64,000 bases of DNA from Alphaproteobacteria bacterium (GCA_021774445.1 JAJFJA010000057.1:82351-146350), one strand, 5' to 3'. Shown: positions 18,885 through 30,025, counted from the first letter of the stretch. Translations and numbers: made by a program. The notes: generated from the sequence alone by a model not told the origin.

Positions 18885-20108
18885 ATGGAGTCTAACCGGC
18901 CCGAGTCTAACCATGCCGGCGTGCCGGTCAACGCCGCGGGACCGGCGGGCCTGCGCGTGCTGCAGGTCGTCCCGGCATTGGAGCGCGGCGGCGGCGGCGT
19001 CGAGCGCAGTACCATCGATGTCGCCGGCGCCATTACCGCGGCCGGCGGCACCGCGATTGTCGCCTCGGCCGGCGGTCAGCTCGTCCGCGAGCTGGAACGC
19101 GTCGAGGCCCTGCATGTGACGCTGCCGTTGGCGGCGCGCAATCCGATCGTCATGCGTGCCAATGTCGATCGCCTGTTCGATCTCGCCAAGCAGCACGACG
19201 TCAACATCATCCACGCCCGCAGCCGGGCGCCGGCCTGGAGCGCCCTGGCGGCGGCCCACCGCCTCGGCACCCGGTTCATCACTACCTTCCACGGCACTTA
19301 TAGCCACGGTAATCGTCTCAAGCGCTTTTACAATTCGGCCATACTGCGCGGCGATCTCATCATCGCCAATTCCAACTTCATCGCCGCTCACATGCGCAGC
19401 GTTTATGGCGTCAACCCGGCCCGGATCCGCATCATCCCCCGCGGCGTCGATCAGGACCGTTTTGCGCCCGAGCGCGTCAGCGCTGAGCGCGTCATCCAAC
19501 TCGCGCAACGCTGGAACCTGCCCGACGACGCGCCGGTCGTTATGCTGGCCGGGCGCCTCAGCCGCTGGAAGGGCCAGAACGATCTGATCGACGCCCTGGC
19601 CCGCTTGCAGCGTCTCGATCTCCGCTGCCTCCTGGTCGGCGCCGACCAGGGTCGCAGCCGTTATCACCGCGAGCTTGAGGCGCGTATTGCCGACCATGGT
19701 CTCGAAGGCGTCGTCCAGCTTACCGGCCACTGCGACGATATGCCGGCGGCCTACATGTTGGCCGATGTCGTCGTCTCCGCCTCCACCGAGCCGGAGGCTT
19801 TTGGTCGCGTTGTCGCCGAGGCGCAGGCGATGGGCCGGCCGGTCGTGGTGTCCAACCACGGCGGTGCGGCCGAACAGGTTGCCGATGGCGATACCGGCTG
19901 GTTCTACCCACCGGGCGATGTCGCTGGGCTCGCCGCCGCTCTCGCCGCCGCCTTGGCGCTTGACGCCACCAACCGGGAGTTGCTGGCGGCCCGCGCCACG
20001 GCGCGTGTGCGCCGCCTTTACACCAAAGCCGGAATGACCGCCGCCACGCTCCAAACCTATGCCGAGTTGCTGGCCCGCGACCCGGCGCCGAGCCCCGCTC
20101 CACCGTGA
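18885..20108 (+). CDS. Glycosyltransferase family 4
   Basis: 407 aa, GT-B fold. The N-terminal domain opens LRVLQVVPALERGGGGVERS, the GGxE(R)-type acceptor-side loop of GT4 enzymes. The C-terminal domain contains MLAGRLSRWKGQNDLIDALARL and the donor-binding EPEAFGRVVAEAQAMGRPVVVSNHGG with its E-x7-E motif. It probably adds a sugar to LPS or another surface glycan. The stop overlaps the next GT9 gene by 4 bp, forming a two-gene unit. Confidence 0.9.
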   Translation: MESNRPESNHAGVPVNAAGPAGLRVLQVVPALERGGGGVERSTIDVAGAITAAGGTAIVASAGGQLVRELERVEALHVTLPLAARNPIVMRANVDRLFDLAKQHDVNIIHARSRAPAWSALAAAHRLGTRFITTFHGTYSHGNRLKRFYNSAILRGDLIIANSNFIAAHMRSVYGVNPARIRIIPRGVDQDRFAPERVSAERVIQLAQRWNLPDDAPVVMLAGRLSRWKGQNDLIDALARLQRLDLRCLLVGADQGRSRYHRELEARIADHGLEGVVQLTGHCDDMPAAYMLADVVVSASTEPEAFGRVVAEAQAMGRPVVVSNHGGAAEQVADGDTGWFYPPGDVAGLAAALAAALALDATNRELLAARATARVRRLYTKAGMTAATLQTYAELLARDPAPSPAPP

Positions 20109-21061
20109 ACCGCGCCCAAGACTTACCCAACCAACGCCTGCTGGTCATCAAGCTCGGCGCCTTAGGCGATTTCGTCCAGGCCACCGGCGCCTTCGCTGCC
20201 ATCCGCGACCACCACCGCCAAGCCCATATCACCCTGCTAACCACCGCGCCCTATGCCGAATTCGCCCGCGCCAGCCCGTGGTTCGATGCCGTCTGGTCCG
20301 ACCGCCGGCCGCGCCCCTGGCACCTGCCGGCCTGGTGGCAAACGGCGCGGCGCCTCGCCGCCGGCCAATTTGATTGGGTCTACGACCTGCAGACCTCCGA
20401 TCGCTCGGGGACTTACTACCGCCTGATGCGCTGGCCGCTGCGCGCCGGTCCGGCGCCGCGCTGGTCCGGCATCGCCCGCGGCTGTTCCCATCCTCACGCC
20501 AACCCCCGGCGCGATAGCCTGCACACCGTCGATCGCCTGGCGGAACAACTCGCTATGGCCGGGATTACCCGAGTGCCGCCACCCAACCTCGATTGGACGG
20601 CGGCGGAACTCGCCGGGTTCGGCTTGCCGACGCCCTACGCCTTGCTGGTGCCGGGCGGTGCGCCGACCCGTCCGCGCAAGCGCTGGCCGGCCCGGCACTA
20701 TGGCGCGATCGCCCGTTCGTTGGCCGACCGCGGCATCACGCCGGCACTTCTGGGCACCGCCGCGGAAGCCGCCGAGAACCGCGCGATCGCCGCCGCCTGT
20801 CCACAGGCCCGTGACCTCACCGGCCAGACCGACTTTGCCGCCATCGTCGCCCTGGCGCGCGCGGCGGCGGGCGCCGTCGGCAACGATACCGGGCCGATGC
20901 ATCTCATCGCGGTCGCCGGCGCCCCTTGCTTGGTGCTGTTCTCCGACGCCTCGGACCCCGCCCTGTGTGCCCCGCGCGGCGACAATGTCGCCATTCTTCG
21001 CGCCCCCGACCTGGCGCAGCTCTCCCTGGCTGAGGTTGAAGCGCACCTGCGCTTGCGCTAA
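20105..21061 (+). CDS. Glycosyltransferase family 9 (heptosyltransferase-like)
   Basis: 318 aa starting at a GTG that overlaps the preceding stop (GTGA). N-terminus LLVIKLGALGDFVQATGAFAAIRDHH is the classic ADP-heptose:LPS heptosyltransferase opening. The C-terminal donor site shows LLVPGGAPTRPRKRWP and VGNDTGPMHLIAVAGAPCLVLF. It likely extends the LPS core; the heptose donor is by family analogy only. Confidence 0.9.
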   Translation: MNRAQDLPNQRLLVIKLGALGDFVQATGAFAAIRDHHRQAHITLLTTAPYAEFARASPWFDAVWSDRRPRPWHLPAWWQTARRLAAGQFDWVYDLQTSDRSGTYYRLMRWPLRAGPAPRWSGIARGCSHPHANPRRDSLHTVDRLAEQLAMAGITRVPPPNLDWTAAELAGFGLPTPYALLVPGGAPTRPRKRWPARHYGAIARSLADRGITPALLGTAAEAAENRAIAAACPQARDLTGQTDFAAIVALARAAAGAVGNDTGPMHLIAVAGAPCLVLFSDASDPALCAPRGDNVAILRAPDLAQLSLAEVEAHLRLR

Positions 21062-21151
21062 ATGGCACCTGCGCTTGCGCTTTATGCGGGCCCTTCCGGC
21101 ACTTTAGACCCTTGTTAACCACGCCGGTCTTCAATACGAGGTTCTCTCAGA

Positions 21152-23101
21152 ATGGTTGAGGTAATGGCGGACAGCCCTATTAGAGTCACCCTGCCCGACG
21201 GCAGTACCCGCGACTATGCGGGCCCGGTGACCGGCACCACCATCGCCGCCGACATTGGGCCCGGCTTGGCCAAAGCGGCGTTGGCCATTCGGATCGATGG
21301 CCAGCTCGTCGACCTGGCCGCACCGATCGCCGCCGACGCCGAGATTGCTATCGTCACCCGCAACGACGGCGATGACGAGGTCCTCGAACTACTCCGTCAC
21401 GATGCCGCCCATGTCATGGCGGAAGCCGTGCAGGAACTCTATCCCGATGCCCAGGTGACATTTGGCCCGGCCATCGAGGACGGTTTTTATTACGACTTTG
21501 CCCGCGACGAACCCTTCACCCCCGACGACCTTGAGCACATTGAAAAGCGCATGCATGAGATCGTCGCCAGGGACGAGGCGATTCACCGCGAAATTTGGGA
21601 CCGTCAGCAAGCCATCAACTTCTTCAAGGACAAGGGCGAGCACTACAAGGCCGAACATATCGAGACCCTGCCCGCCGATGTCGACATATCCATTTACCGT
21701 CAAGGCGACTGGCTCGACCTCTGCACCGGCCCCCACCTGCCCAGCACCGGCAAGCTCGGCAAGGCTTTCAAGCTCACCAAACTGTCCGGCGCCTATTGGC
21801 GTGGCGACGCCAACAACGCCCAGCTGCAACGAATTTACGGCACTTGCTGGCGCGACAAGAAGGAGCTCAACGCCTACCTCACCATGATTGAGGAGGCCCT
21901 GAAGCGCGACCACCGCCGTCTCGGCCGGGAGATGAGCCTGTTCCACCTCCAGGAAGAGGCCGCCGGCAGCGTCTTCTGGCATCCCAAGGGCTGGACGATC
22001 TATCGCGCTTGCGAGGACTATATGCGCCGCCGCCTCGAAGCCGCGGACTACCATGAGATCAAGACGCCGCAGCTTTATGAGCGCGTGCTCTGGGAACGCT
22101 CCGGCCATTGGGAGAAGTTCCGCGACGACATGTTCGTCCTCGCCGACGCGGGCGAGCGCGTGCTCGGCCTCAAGCCGATGAACTGCCCCGGCCATGTCCA
22201 GGTCTTCCGCCAGGGCATTAAGAGCTACCGTGACCTGCCGCTACGCTTTGCCGAGTTCGGCTCCTGCATGCGCAACGAGCCGTCCGGCGCCTTGCATGGC
22301 ATTATGCGGGTGCGCAGTTTCACCCAGGACGACGCCCATATATTTTGTACCGAAGATCAGATCGTCTCCGAAACGGCGGCGTTCTGCGCTCTCCTCACCA
22401 GCGTCTACCGCGACTTCGGCTTTGACGACGTGCTGGTCAAATTCTCCGACCGCCCGCCGGTACGTGCCGGTGATGACGCCACTTGGGACCGCGCCGAAAC
22501 CGCGTTACGGGAGGCTACCGAAGCCGCCGGTTTGCCTTACGAGATGAATCCGGGCGAGGGGGCCTTTTATGGGCCCAAGCTCGAATTCGTGCTGCGCGAT
22601 GCCATCGGCCGCCAATGGCAATGCGGCACCCTACAGGTCGATTTCGTCCTGCCCGAGCGCCTCGATGCCGCTTATGTCGCCGAAGACGGCGCCAAGCACC
22701 GGCCGGTCATGCTGCACCGCGCCATTTTGGGGTCATTCGAGCGCTTCATCGGCATCCTGATCGAGAACTATGCCGGCCGCCTGCCGTTGTGGCTGGCGCC
22801 GGTCCAGGTCGTGGTCGCCACGATCACCGGCGAGGCCGACGCCTATGCTATTCAGGTCACCGAGAAATGCGCCGCCGCTGGCTTGCGTGTCGCCAGCGAT
22901 CTGCGCAATGAGAAGATAAACTACAAGGTCAGGGAGCATAGCCTGGCCAAGGTTCCGGTCATGCTCGTCGTCGGCGGCCGTGAGGCCGAACAGGGCACGG
23001 TAGCCCTGCGCCGTCTTGGCGGCAAAGCGCAAGAAACGCTTGCGTTTGACGAAGCCGTCTCTAATCTTACCCGGGAGGCGGCGCCGCCGGCCTCGACGTA
23101 A
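21152..23101 (+). CDS. thrS: Threonine--tRNA ligase
   Basis: Class II aminoacyl-tRNA synthetase. 649 aa, full length: TGS domain (1-70), editing domain with zinc motif [10 protein letters not shown], catalytic core with motif 2 FRNE-like [17 protein letters not shown], the zinc cysteine in MNCPGH and motif 3 [12 protein letters not shown], then the anticodon-binding domain. An alternative ATG lies 12 bases downstream. It heads the thrS-infC-rpmI-rplT-pheS-pheT block. Confidence 0.98.
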   Translation: MVEVMADSPIRVTLPDGSTRDYAGPVTGTTIAADIGPGLAKAALAIRIDGQLVDLAAPIAADAEIAIVTRNDGDDEVLELLRHDAAHVMAEAVQELYPDAQVTFGPAIEDGFYYDFARDEPFTPDDLEHIEKRMHEIVARDEAIHREIWDRQQAINFFKDKGEHYKAEHIETLPADVDISIYRQGDWLDLCTGPHLPSTGKLGKAFKLTKLSGAYWRGDANNAQLQRIYGTCWRDKKELNAYLTMIEEALKRDHRRLGREMSLFHLQEEAAGSVFWHPKGWTIYRACEDYMRRRLEAADYHEIKTPQLYERVLWERSGHWEKFRDDMFVLADAGERVLGLKPMNCPGHVQVFRQGIKSYRDLPLRFAEFGSCMRNEPSGALHGIMRVRSFTQDDAHIFCTEDQIVSETAAFCALLTSVYRDFGFDDVLVKFSDRPPVRAGDDATWDRAETALREATEAAGLPYEMNPGEGAFYGPKLEFVLRDAIGRQWQCGTLQVDFVLPERLDAAYVAEDGAKHRPVMLHRAILGSFERFIGILIENYAGRLPLWLAPVQVVVATITGEADAYAIQVTEKCAAAGLRVASDLRNEKINYKVREHSLAKVPVMLVVGGREAEQGTVALRRLGGKAQETLAFDEAVSNLTREAAPPAST

Positions 23102-23114
23102 CTGGAAATTGGCA

Positions 23115-23143
23115 CGGGCATGCGAGGGCGTGCCCGGAATTTT
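23115..23143 (+). terminator. Possible weak terminator or attenuator between thrS and infC
   Basis: Perfect 6-bp stem CGGGCA (23115-23120) and TGCCCG (23131-23136) with a 10-base loop, followed by GAATTTT. The T run is short, so partial termination at most. An alternative pairing GGCACG/CGTGCC overlaps it. Confidence 0.3.
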
Positions 23144-23197
23144 GCGCGACAGGAAATGCGCCACCAAATAGGAGAGAAGTAGATCGCCAGACGACCC

Positions 23198-23722
23198 ATG
23201 GACTTTAACCCGCCGACCAAGTCTGGTCCGCGGGCAAACCAGGACATCAAAGTCCCCAACGTGCGCCTGATTGATGAGGAAGGCGAACAGCTTGGCGTCG
23301 TATCCACCGCGGACGCCAGGCAACGGGCCTATGAAGCCGGCCTCGATCTTGTCGAAGTTTCGCCCAATGCCGATCCGCCGGTTTGCAAGATCCTTGACGC
23401 CGGTAAGCTCAAATACCGTGAGCAGAAAAAGCGCAACGAAGCGCGCAAAAAGCAAAAAATCATCGAAATCAAGGAAATCAAGCTCCGGCCCAACATCGAT
23501 ACCCATGATTACGACGTGAAAATGCGCAACGCCCGCCGCTTTATCGGCGATGGCGATAAAGTCAAGGTCACCATGCGTTTTCGCGGCCGGGAGATGGCGC
23601 ATCAGTTCCTCGGCGCTCAGCTTCTGGATCGCGTCAAGGAAGAGCTCGATGAGATCGCCAAAGTAGAGCAGATGCCCAAGATGGAAGGGCGTCAGATGGT
23701 TATGGTGGTGTCACCGCGCTAG
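23198..23722 (+). CDS. infC: Translation initiation factor IF-3
   Basis: 174 aa. The N-terminal domain has [16 protein letters not shown]. The linker and C-terminal ribosome-binding domain carry [20 protein letters not shown] and [13 protein letters not shown], all standard IF-3 segments. It starts at an ordinary ATG (23198) rather than the AUU that underlies infC autoregulation in E. coli, so that control may be absent. A GGAGAG Shine-Dalgarno-like element lies about 23 bases upstream, so start spacing is not ideal. Confidence 0.97.
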   Translation: MDFNPPTKSGPRANQDIKVPNVRLIDEEGEQLGVVSTADARQRAYEAGLDLVEVSPNADPPVCKILDAGKLKYREQKKRNEARKKQKIIEIKEIKLRPNIDTHDYDVKMRNARRFIGDGDKVKVTMRFRGREMAHQFLGAQLLDRVKEELDEIAKVEQMPKMEGRQMVMVVSPR

Positions 23723-23772
23723 GCTGCGGCCTGTCCACCGCTATTTGGGGCCGGGATTGGCCGTCCCGGCGC

Positions 23773-23801
23773 TTGCCTTGCGCCTCTTGGGGCGCTATAA
23801 A
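23773..23801 (+). promoter_or_regulatory. Candidate sigma-70-type promoter for rpmI-rplT
   Basis: TTGCCT (23773-23778), exactly 17 bases, then TATAAA (23796-23801). It stands in the 174-bp infC-rpmI gap, about 95 bases before the rpmI start. This would let L35 and L20 be made independently of infC. A 7-bp hairpin (GCCGGGA/TCCCGGC, 23750-23770) lies immediately upstream. Confidence 0.5.
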
Positions 23802-23896
23802 CCGCGCGCCTATGCGGTGGTGCGGCGGGGCGATTGTAACCCAGGGCATGCCCAGCCACCGCGCTTACCAAGAACACCAGACCAATAGAGGTGGAA

Positions 23897-24100
23897 ATGC
23901 CCAAGCTGAAGTCGAAAAGTTCGGCCAAGAAGCGATTCAGCTTCACTGGCACGGGCAAGATCCGCATGAAACCGTCGGGCATGCGCCACGGCATGCGCAA
24001 GCGCTCCCAATCCATGAAGCGCAAGGCGCGTCACATCGGTTTGTTGTCCGAGCCTGACGCTAAGATTATCGGGCCCATGCTGCCCTATGGCAGGGGGTAA
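23897..24100 (+). CDS. rpmI: 50S ribosomal protein L35
   Basis: 67 aa, very basic, starting [21 protein letters not shown], the universal bL35 N-terminus. A GAGGTGG Shine-Dalgarno-like stretch lies just upstream; an ATG two codons earlier is in frame but not conserved. It is followed 2 bp later by rplT, the invariant partner. Confidence 0.97.
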   Translation: MPKLKSKSSAKKRFSFTGTGKIRMKPSGMRHGMRKRSQSMKRKARHIGLLSEPDAKIIGPMLPYGRG

Positions 24101-24102
24101 CG

Positions 24103-24468
24103 ATGTCTCGGGCAGGCAGTACCGTCCAACGCCATGCGCGCCGCAAGAAGGTCCTCAAGCTGGCCCGTGGTTATCGCGGCCGCAATAGCACCAACTATCG
24201 CATCGCCCTTGAAAAGGTCGAAAAGGCGCTACAATACGCCTACCGCGACCGCCGGGTTCGCAAGCGCAATTTCCGCTCCTTGTGGATTCAGCGCATCAAC
24301 GCCGGGGCGCGTGAGCATGGTTTGACCTATTCTCAATTCATGAACGGGATGAAGCGGGCTGGTATTGCGCTTGATCGCAAGGTCCTGGCGGACATTGCGG
24401 TGCGCGATCCCGGCACCTTTAGGACCCTTGCCGAGCAAGCGCAGGAGGCCCTGAAGGAGGCGGCCTAG
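24103..24468 (+). CDS. rplT: 50S ribosomal protein L20
   Basis: 121 aa. It shows [20 protein letters not shown] and the C-terminal [20 protein letters not shown], standard bL20 segments. L20 is an early 23S rRNA-binding assembly protein and in several bacteria represses its own operon. No L20-binding leader was identified here. Ends about 45 bp before a terminator-like hairpin. Confidence 0.98.
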   Translation: MSRAGSTVQRHARRKKVLKLARGYRGRNSTNYRIALEKVEKALQYAYRDRRVRKRNFRSLWIQRINAGAREHGLTYSQFMNGMKRAGIALDRKVLADIAVRDPGTFRTLAEQAQEALKEAA

Positions 24469-24513
24469 GCTGCGGGCGCGTAGGCGCACGCGGCTTTGCC
24501 GGTCCGGTAAGGA

Positions 24514-24541
24514 GGGGTCGCCCGCGGGGAGGCCCCTTTTT
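24514..24541 (+). terminator. Rho-independent terminator or attenuator between rplT and pheS
   Basis: Stem GGGGTC (24514-24519) and GGCCCC (24531-24536), with one G-T pair, an 11-base loop and five T residues. It ends 23 bases before the pheS start. It could end the ribosomal-protein transcript or attenuate readthrough into pheST. No Phe-rich leader peptide was seen. Confidence 0.6.
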
Positions 24542-24564
24542 GTCGTTTTGGGAATCGAGAATCC

Positions 24565-25641
24565 ATGGACAGCACGCAATCCCTTGAGCAGTTGGAGTCG
24601 GAGATGCTGGCGGCCGTCGCCGCCGCCGCAGGCCTCGATAGTTTGGAGAGCCTGCGCATCGCCGCTCTCGGCCGCAAGGGCAGCCTGACCGAACGCATGA
24701 AGGCCCTCGGCGGTTTGCCCGCGGACCAGCGCCGCGCCGCCGGCCAAGCGCTCAATCGCCTAAAAACAACGGTCGAGCAGGCCATTGACGCCCGCCGCAG
24801 CAGCCTCGCCGCCGCCGATCTCGAGGCGCGGCTGGTTCAGGAGGCCATCGACGTCACCTTGCCCGCCCGCCCGCAGCCGGCCGGCCGCTTGCACCCGGTC
24901 AGCCAGACCGTCGACGAATGCGTCGCCATTTTCGGCGAGATGGGCTTTACCGTCGCCGAGGGCCCCGATATCGAGAATGATTTTCGCAATTTCACCGCCC
25001 TGAACATACCGCCGGAACACCCGGCGCGGCAGATGCACGACACCTTTTATCTGCCCGAGCGCGACGACGGCTCGCGCCTGCTGCTGCGCACCCATACCTC
25101 GCCGGTGCAGATCCGCACCATGCAGAGCCAGGAGCCGCCGATCCGCGTCATCGCGCCGGGGCGCACCTATCGCTGCGACAGCGACGCCACCCACACGCCC
25201 ATGTTCCATCAGGTCGAGGCCTTGGTCGTCGATGAGACCACTCATCTCGGTCATCTCAAGGGCTGCATCATCGATTTCTGCCGCGCCTTCTTCGAGCTGC
25301 CGGACCTGCCGGTGCGCTTCCGGCCCAGTCATTTCCCCTTCACCGAACCCTCGATGGAGGTCGACATCGGCTGCACCCGCAGCCGCGGCGAGCTCAAGAT
25401 CGGTGGCGACGATTGGTTGGAGATCATGGGCAGCGGTATGGTCCATCCCAACGTCCTGCGCGCCGGCGGCGTCGATCCGGACCGCTATCAGGGTTTCGCT
25501 TTCGGCATGGGCATCGATCGCATCGCCATGCTCAAATACGGCATCCCCGATTTGCGCACTTTCTTCGAAGCGGATCTGCGCTGGCTGCATCACTATGGCT
25601 TCCTGCCGCTCGCCGTGCCGTCCCTGGTTCGTGGCCTATAG
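24565..25641 (+). CDS. pheS: Phenylalanine--tRNA ligase alpha subunit
   Basis: 358 aa, catalytic subunit of the (alpha-beta)2 class II synthetase. N-terminal coiled coil (residues 1-90), then [19 protein letters not shown], motif 2 [23 protein letters not shown] and C-terminal motif 3 [18 protein letters not shown]. Start ATG at 24565 follows the terminator-like hairpin. pheT starts 9 bp downstream. Confidence 0.98.
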   Translation: MDSTQSLEQLESEMLAAVAAAAGLDSLESLRIAALGRKGSLTERMKALGGLPADQRRAAGQALNRLKTTVEQAIDARRSSLAAADLEARLVQEAIDVTLPARPQPAGRLHPVSQTVDECVAIFGEMGFTVAEGPDIENDFRNFTALNIPPEHPARQMHDTFYLPERDDGSRLLLRTHTSPVQIRTMQSQEPPIRVIAPGRTYRCDSDATHTPMFHQVEALVVDETTHLGHLKGCIIDFCRAFFELPDLPVRFRPSHFPFTEPSMEVDIGCTRSRGELKIGGDDWLEIMGSGMVHPNVLRAGGVDPDRYQGFAFGMGIDRIAMLKYGIPDLRTFFEADLRWLHHYGFLPLAVPSLVRGL

Positions 25642-25650
25642 GAGAGCATC

Positions 25651-28053
25651 GTGAAATTCTCTCTCTCCTGGCTCAAGGATCACTTGGCCACCGACGCCGC
25701 CCTCGAAACCATTGTCGAAACCCTGACCAAGATCGGGCTGGAGGTCGATGCGGTGGAAGATCGCGCCGCCGCTCTGGCGCCCTTCCAGGTCGTCCAGGTG
25801 GTCGCTGCCGAGCCCCATCCCCAAGCCGACCGCTTGCGCGTCTGCACCGTCGAGACGGCGGCCGGGGAGATCGTCCAGGTGGTCTGCGGCGCGCCCAATG
25901 CCCGCGCCGGCATGAAGGGCGTGTTCGCGCCGTCCGGCACCCATATTCCCGGCACCGGCCTCGATCTCAAGCCGACCAAGATCCGCGGTGTCGAATCCAA
26001 CGGCATGCTGTGTTCGGAGCGCGAACTCATGGTCAGCGACGACCATGACGGCATCATCGATCTGCCGGCGGACACCCCGGTCGGCACGCCCTTCGCGGCA
26101 ATCATCGGCGCCGACGACCCGGTCATCGATATCGAACTCACGCCCAATCGGCCCGATTGCACCGCCATCCGCGGTATCGCCCGCGACCTTGCCGCCGCCG
26201 GTCTCGGTACGCTCAAGCCCGCCGCGGCCACCGAGCCGGTCGCCGGTACTTTCGCCAGCCCACGGCGCTGGGCCATTGCCGCCGACGGCAACGCCTGCAC
26301 CTATGTCGTCGGCCGCTCTTTTCGCCATCTGCGTAACGGCCCCAGCCCGCGCTGGCTGCAGGACCGGCTGCGGGCCATTGGCCTGCGCCCGATCTCCGCG
26401 CTCGTCGACATCACCAACTACGTGACCATGGATCTCGGCCGGCCGTTGCATGTCTTCGACGCCGCCAAGCTGTCCGACGACACCCTGACCATGCGTCTTG
26501 CCCGCGCCGGAGAGGAACTGCCGGCCCTCAACGACAAGACCTATGCCCTCGACGCCGAGATGACCGTGATCGCCGATACCGCGGGCGTACATGGCATCGG
26601 CGGTGTCATGGGCGGCGCGGTCACCGGCTGCACCGAGACCACCACCGAGATGTTCCTCGAATGCGCCATTTTCGATCCGGTGCAGATTGCCGCGACCGGC
26701 CGCAAACTCAATCTCCAGTCCGATGCCCGCTATCGCTTTGAGCGCGGGGTCGACGCGACCTCCGGAGATTGGGGGGTCGAAGTCGCCACCCGTCTGGTCC
26801 TCGAGCTGTGCGGCGGCGAAGCCAGCGAGGTCGTGCGTGCCGGCACCCCGCCGTCACCGCCCGATCCCATCGCACTGCGGCTTGGTCGCGTGGCGCAGCT
26901 CGCCGGTGTGATCCTGCCGGCCGCACGACAACAGCAAATCCTCGGCGACCTCGGTTTCGAGACCGTCGCCAACGCCGCCGACCGTATCTCCGTCCAGGCA
27001 CCGCCTTGGCGGCCGGACATCGACGGCGAGGCCGCTTTGGTCGAAGAAATCGCCCGCATCCACGGTTTCGATAACATCGACCCCGTCCCCCTGGAGCGCC
27101 TGACCTCGCTATCGGCCGCCGCCATAACGCCGGCGCAAAGCCGCGTCGCCCGGATCAAGCGGGCCCTCGCCGCCCAAGGTCTGCACGAGGCCGTCACCTG
27201 GTCCTTCATGGCCCGCGACCACGCCGCCCTGTTCGGCGACGTACCGGACTGTCTGGCCTTAGCCAATCCCATTAGCGCCGATCTCGACACCATGCGGCCG
27301 TCGATCCTGCCGAATCTGATACTCGCAGCCGGCCGCAATATCGACCGCGGTCATGGCGATGTCGGGCTGTTTGAGGTCGGTCCCCAATACCGCGACGATA
27401 CGCCGGCCGGCCAGGCTCTGGTTGCTGCCGGCATCCGCCAGGGCAATGCTCACCCGCCCCACTGGGCCGGACCGGCGCGGGTCGTCGATGCCCTTGATGC
27501 CAAGGCCGACGCCATGGCGGCCCTGGCCGACGCCGAGGCCCCGATTGCCAATGCCGGCGTGTTCCGCGATGCGCCGGGCTGGTACCACCCGGGCCGGTCC
27601 GCCAGTCTACGTCTCGGCAAGGCCGTGCTCGCCTATTTCGGCGAGATCCATCCCGGCATCCTGGCGTCGCTCGACGTCAAGGGTCCGATCGTCGGCTTTG
27701 AGATCTATCTTGACGATGTGCCTTTGCCGCGCCGCCGTGGCACCACCCGACCGATGTTGCATTTGTCGCCCTATCAGCCGGTGACCCGCGATTTCGCCTT
27801 CATCGTCGCTGCCGAGACGCCGGCCGCCGACGTGCTGCGCGCCGCCCGTTCCGGCGAGCGTCAGCTCATCACCGATGTCGCTTTATTCGATGTCTATACC
27901 GGCAAGGGTGTGCCCGCGGGCAAGAAGTCTTTGGCCCTGACCGTGACCCTGCAGCCCACCGACGCCACCCTCACCGACGAGCAGATCGAAGCCGTCTCGG
28001 CCAAGATTCTCGCCAGTGTCGAGAAACAAACCGGCGGCGTGCTGCGCGGTTAG
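25651..28053 (+). CDS. pheT: Phenylalanine--tRNA ligase beta subunit
   Basis: 800 aa, full length. Opens KFSLSWLKDHLATDAALE. A tRNA-binding EMAP-like domain (about 40-150), the B3/B4 editing region (NRPDCTAIRGIARDLAAAG), B5 domains and the C-terminal ferredoxin-fold anticodon domain (PVTRDFAFIV) occur in order. It edits mischarged Tyr-tRNA(Phe) and supports catalysis by PheS. Confidence 0.98.
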   Translation: MKFSLSWLKDHLATDAALETIVETLTKIGLEVDAVEDRAAALAPFQVVQVVAAEPHPQADRLRVCTVETAAGEIVQVVCGAPNARAGMKGVFAPSGTHIPGTGLDLKPTKIRGVESNGMLCSERELMVSDDHDGIIDLPADTPVGTPFAAIIGADDPVIDIELTPNRPDCTAIRGIARDLAAAGLGTLKPAAATEPVAGTFASPRRWAIAADGNACTYVVGRSFRHLRNGPSPRWLQDRLRAIGLRPISALVDITNYVTMDLGRPLHVFDAAKLSDDTLTMRLARAGEELPALNDKTYALDAEMTVIADTAGVHGIGGVMGGAVTGCTETTTEMFLECAIFDPVQIAATGRKLNLQSDARYRFERGVDATSGDWGVEVATRLVLELCGGEASEVVRAGTPPSPPDPIALRLGRVAQLAGVILPAARQQQILGDLGFETVANAADRISVQAPPWRPDIDGEAALVEEIARIHGFDNIDPVPLERLTSLSAAAITPAQSRVARIKRALAAQGLHEAVTWSFMARDHAALFGDVPDCLALANPISADLDTMRPSILPNLILAAGRNIDRGHGDVGLFEVGPQYRDDTPAGQALVAAGIRQGNAHPPHWAGPARVVDALDAKADAMAALADAEAPIANAGVFRDAPGWYHPGRSASLRLGKAVLAYFGEIHPGILASLDVKGPIVGFEIYLDDVPLPRRRGTTRPMLHLSPYQPVTRDFAFIVAAETPAADVLRAARSGERQLITDVALFDVYTGKGVPAGKKSLALTVTLQPTDATLTDEQIEAVSAKILASVEKQTGGVLRG

Positions 28054-28149
28054 TCGCGCCGCGCCACCCGCCGACCACCTGTTGTTTCGCCCGACTGCAG
28101 GCCCATATCAAGGCGCTAGCCCGGCGACGCGAGTACCGAACGAAGGCCC

Positions 28150-29952
28150 ATGGACGATCTGAGTCATATCCGCAACTTCGCCATCATCGCCCATATCGAT
28201 CACGGCAAGTCGACTCTCGCCGATCGCTTGATCGAGCATTGCGGCGCGCTGACTGAGCGCGAGATGAAGGCCCAGGTGCTCGACACCATGGATATCGAGC
28301 GCGAACGCGGCATCACCATCAAGGCGCAGACCGTGCGCCTCGACTACCAGGCTCAGAATGGCGAGACCTACCAGCTCAATCTCATGGACACCCCGGGCCA
28401 TGTGGATTTCGGCTATGAGGTCAGCCGCTCCCTGGCCGCGTGCGAGGGCTCGCTGCTGATCGTCGACGCCAGCCAGGGTGTCGAAGCCCAGACCTTGGCC
28501 AACGCCTATCTCGCCATCAACGCCGATCATGAGATCGTGCCGGTACTCAACAAGATCGACCTGCCCTCCGCCGAACCCGACCGCATCAAGGAGCAAATCG
28601 AGGAGGTCATCGGCCTCGATGCTTCCGAGGCGGTGATGATCTCCGCCAAGACCGGCAAGGGCATCGGCGATGTCCTGGAAGCCCTGGTCGCCAGACTGCC
28701 GCCGCCCATCGGCACCGCTGACGCGCCGCTGCAAGCGCTGCTCGTCGATAGTTGGTATGATTCCTATCTCGGTGTCATCATTCTCGTCCGCATTAAACAA
28801 GGCGTGCTCAAGGTCGGCGAGAAGGTTCGCATGATGGCCGCCGGTCGCGACTACCAGGTCGACCGGGTCGGCGTCTTCAAGCCCCAGCGCACCGACGGCA
28901 AAAGCTTGGGCCCCGGCGAGATCGGCTTTATGACCGCCAGCATCAAGGCCGTCGCCGATTGCCAGGTCGGCGACACCATCACCACGGTCCGCCATCCCGC
29001 CGCAGCGCCCCTTCCCGGTTTCAAACCGTCGGTCCCGGTGGTGTTTTGCAGCCTGTTTCCCGCCGACGCCGCCGATTATGAGGATCTGCGCGACAGCCTT
29101 GCCAAGCTCCGCCTCAACGACGCCAGCTTTCATCATGAGGCCGAGACCTCCGCCGCCCTCGGTTTCGGTTTCCGCTGTGGTTTTCTTGGCTTGTTGCACA
29201 TGGAGATCGTTCAGGAGCGCCTCCTCCGTGAGTTCGACCTCGATCTCATCGCCACCGCCCCGTCGGTGGTCTACAAGATCCATCTCAATGATGGCGCCAC
29301 CATCGATTTGCACAACCCGTCCGATTTCCCCGACGTGGTCAAGATCAAGAGCATCGACGAGCCCTGGATCCGCGCCTCGATCATCGTCCCCGACGAGTAT
29401 CTTGGCGCGGTGCTGCAACTCTGCACCGAACGCCGCGGCGAACAGGTCGAACTCAGCTATGTCGGCAGCCGTGCCATGGCCGTCTACCGTCTGCCGCTCA
29501 ACGAGGTCGTGTTCGATTTCTACGATCGGCTGAAGTCGGTCAGTAAGGGCTATGCCAGTTTCGACTATGAACTCGACGAATACCGCGAGGGCTCCCTCGT
29601 TAAAGTGGCGATCCTGGTCAATGGCGAGCCCGTCGACGCCTTGTCCATGATTGTCCACACCAACCAAGCCGAGCCCCGTGGCCGTGCTCTCTGCACCCGT
29701 CTCAAGGATCTTATCCCGCGCCAGCTCTTCAAGGTCGCCATCCAGGCCGCCATCGGCGGCAAGGTCATCGCCCGCGAGACCGTTGGTGCCATGCGCAAGG
29801 ATGTCACCGCCAAATGTTACGGCGGCGATATCACGCGTAAGAAAAAATTGCTCGAGAAGCAAAAGGCCGGCAAGAAGCGCATGCGCCAATACGGCAATGT
29901 GGAGATACCGCAATCAGCCTTCATCGCCGCGCTAAAAATGGGCGAGAGCTAA
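28150..29952 (+). CDS. lepA: Elongation factor 4 (LepA)
   Basis: 600 aa translational GTPase acting on the ribosome. G1 [15 protein letters not shown]3 [15 protein letters not shown] and G4 NKIDLP are intact. The LepA-specific C-terminal domain shows [15 protein letters not shown], ending in a [12 protein letters not shown] tail. It lies 96 bp downstream of pheT. The long open frame antisense to it is a codon-bias artefact. Confidence 0.98.
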   Translation: MDDLSHIRNFAIIAHIDHGKSTLADRLIEHCGALTEREMKAQVLDTMDIERERGITIKAQTVRLDYQAQNGETYQLNLMDTPGHVDFGYEVSRSLAACEGSLLIVDASQGVEAQTLANAYLAINADHEIVPVLNKIDLPSAEPDRIKEQIEEVIGLDASEAVMISAKTGKGIGDVLEALVARLPPPIGTADAPLQALLVDSWYDSYLGVIILVRIKQGVLKVGEKVRMMAAGRDYQVDRVGVFKPQRTDGKSLGPGEIGFMTASIKAVADCQVGDTITTVRHPAAAPLPGFKPSVPVVFCSLFPADAADYEDLRDSLAKLRLNDASFHHEAETSAALGFGFRCGFLGLLHMEIVQERLLREFDLDLIATAPSVVYKIHLNDGATIDLHNPSDFPDVVKIKSIDEPWIRASIIVPDEYLGAVLQLCTERRGEQVELSYVGSRAMAVYRLPLNEVVFDFYDRLKSVSKGYASFDYELDEYREGSLVKVAILVNGEPVDALSMIVHTNQAEPRGRALCTRLKDLIPRQLFKVAIQAAIGGKVIARETVGAMRKDVTAKCYGGDITRKKKLLEKQKAGKKRMRQYGNVEIPQSAFIAALKMGES

Positions 29953-30025
29953 CCGGCGCGCCAGCCAACATCCCCCCGCCGCCGTCATCAACACAGTTAC
30001 GACGCCAGCCAACACGCCCCCGCGT

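Noticed and set aside
21062..21151. A T-box or attenuator leader for thrS.
   Set aside because: The gap is 90 bases, too short for a T-box, and no leader peptide rich in Thr codons was found.
28108..29913. A 601-codon open frame antisense to lepA, and similar long antisense frames over gltB (for example 11399-12574 and 10124-11284).
   Set aside because: They mirror codon bias of highly conserved high-GC genes on the other strand and have no family motifs or ribosome-binding sites.
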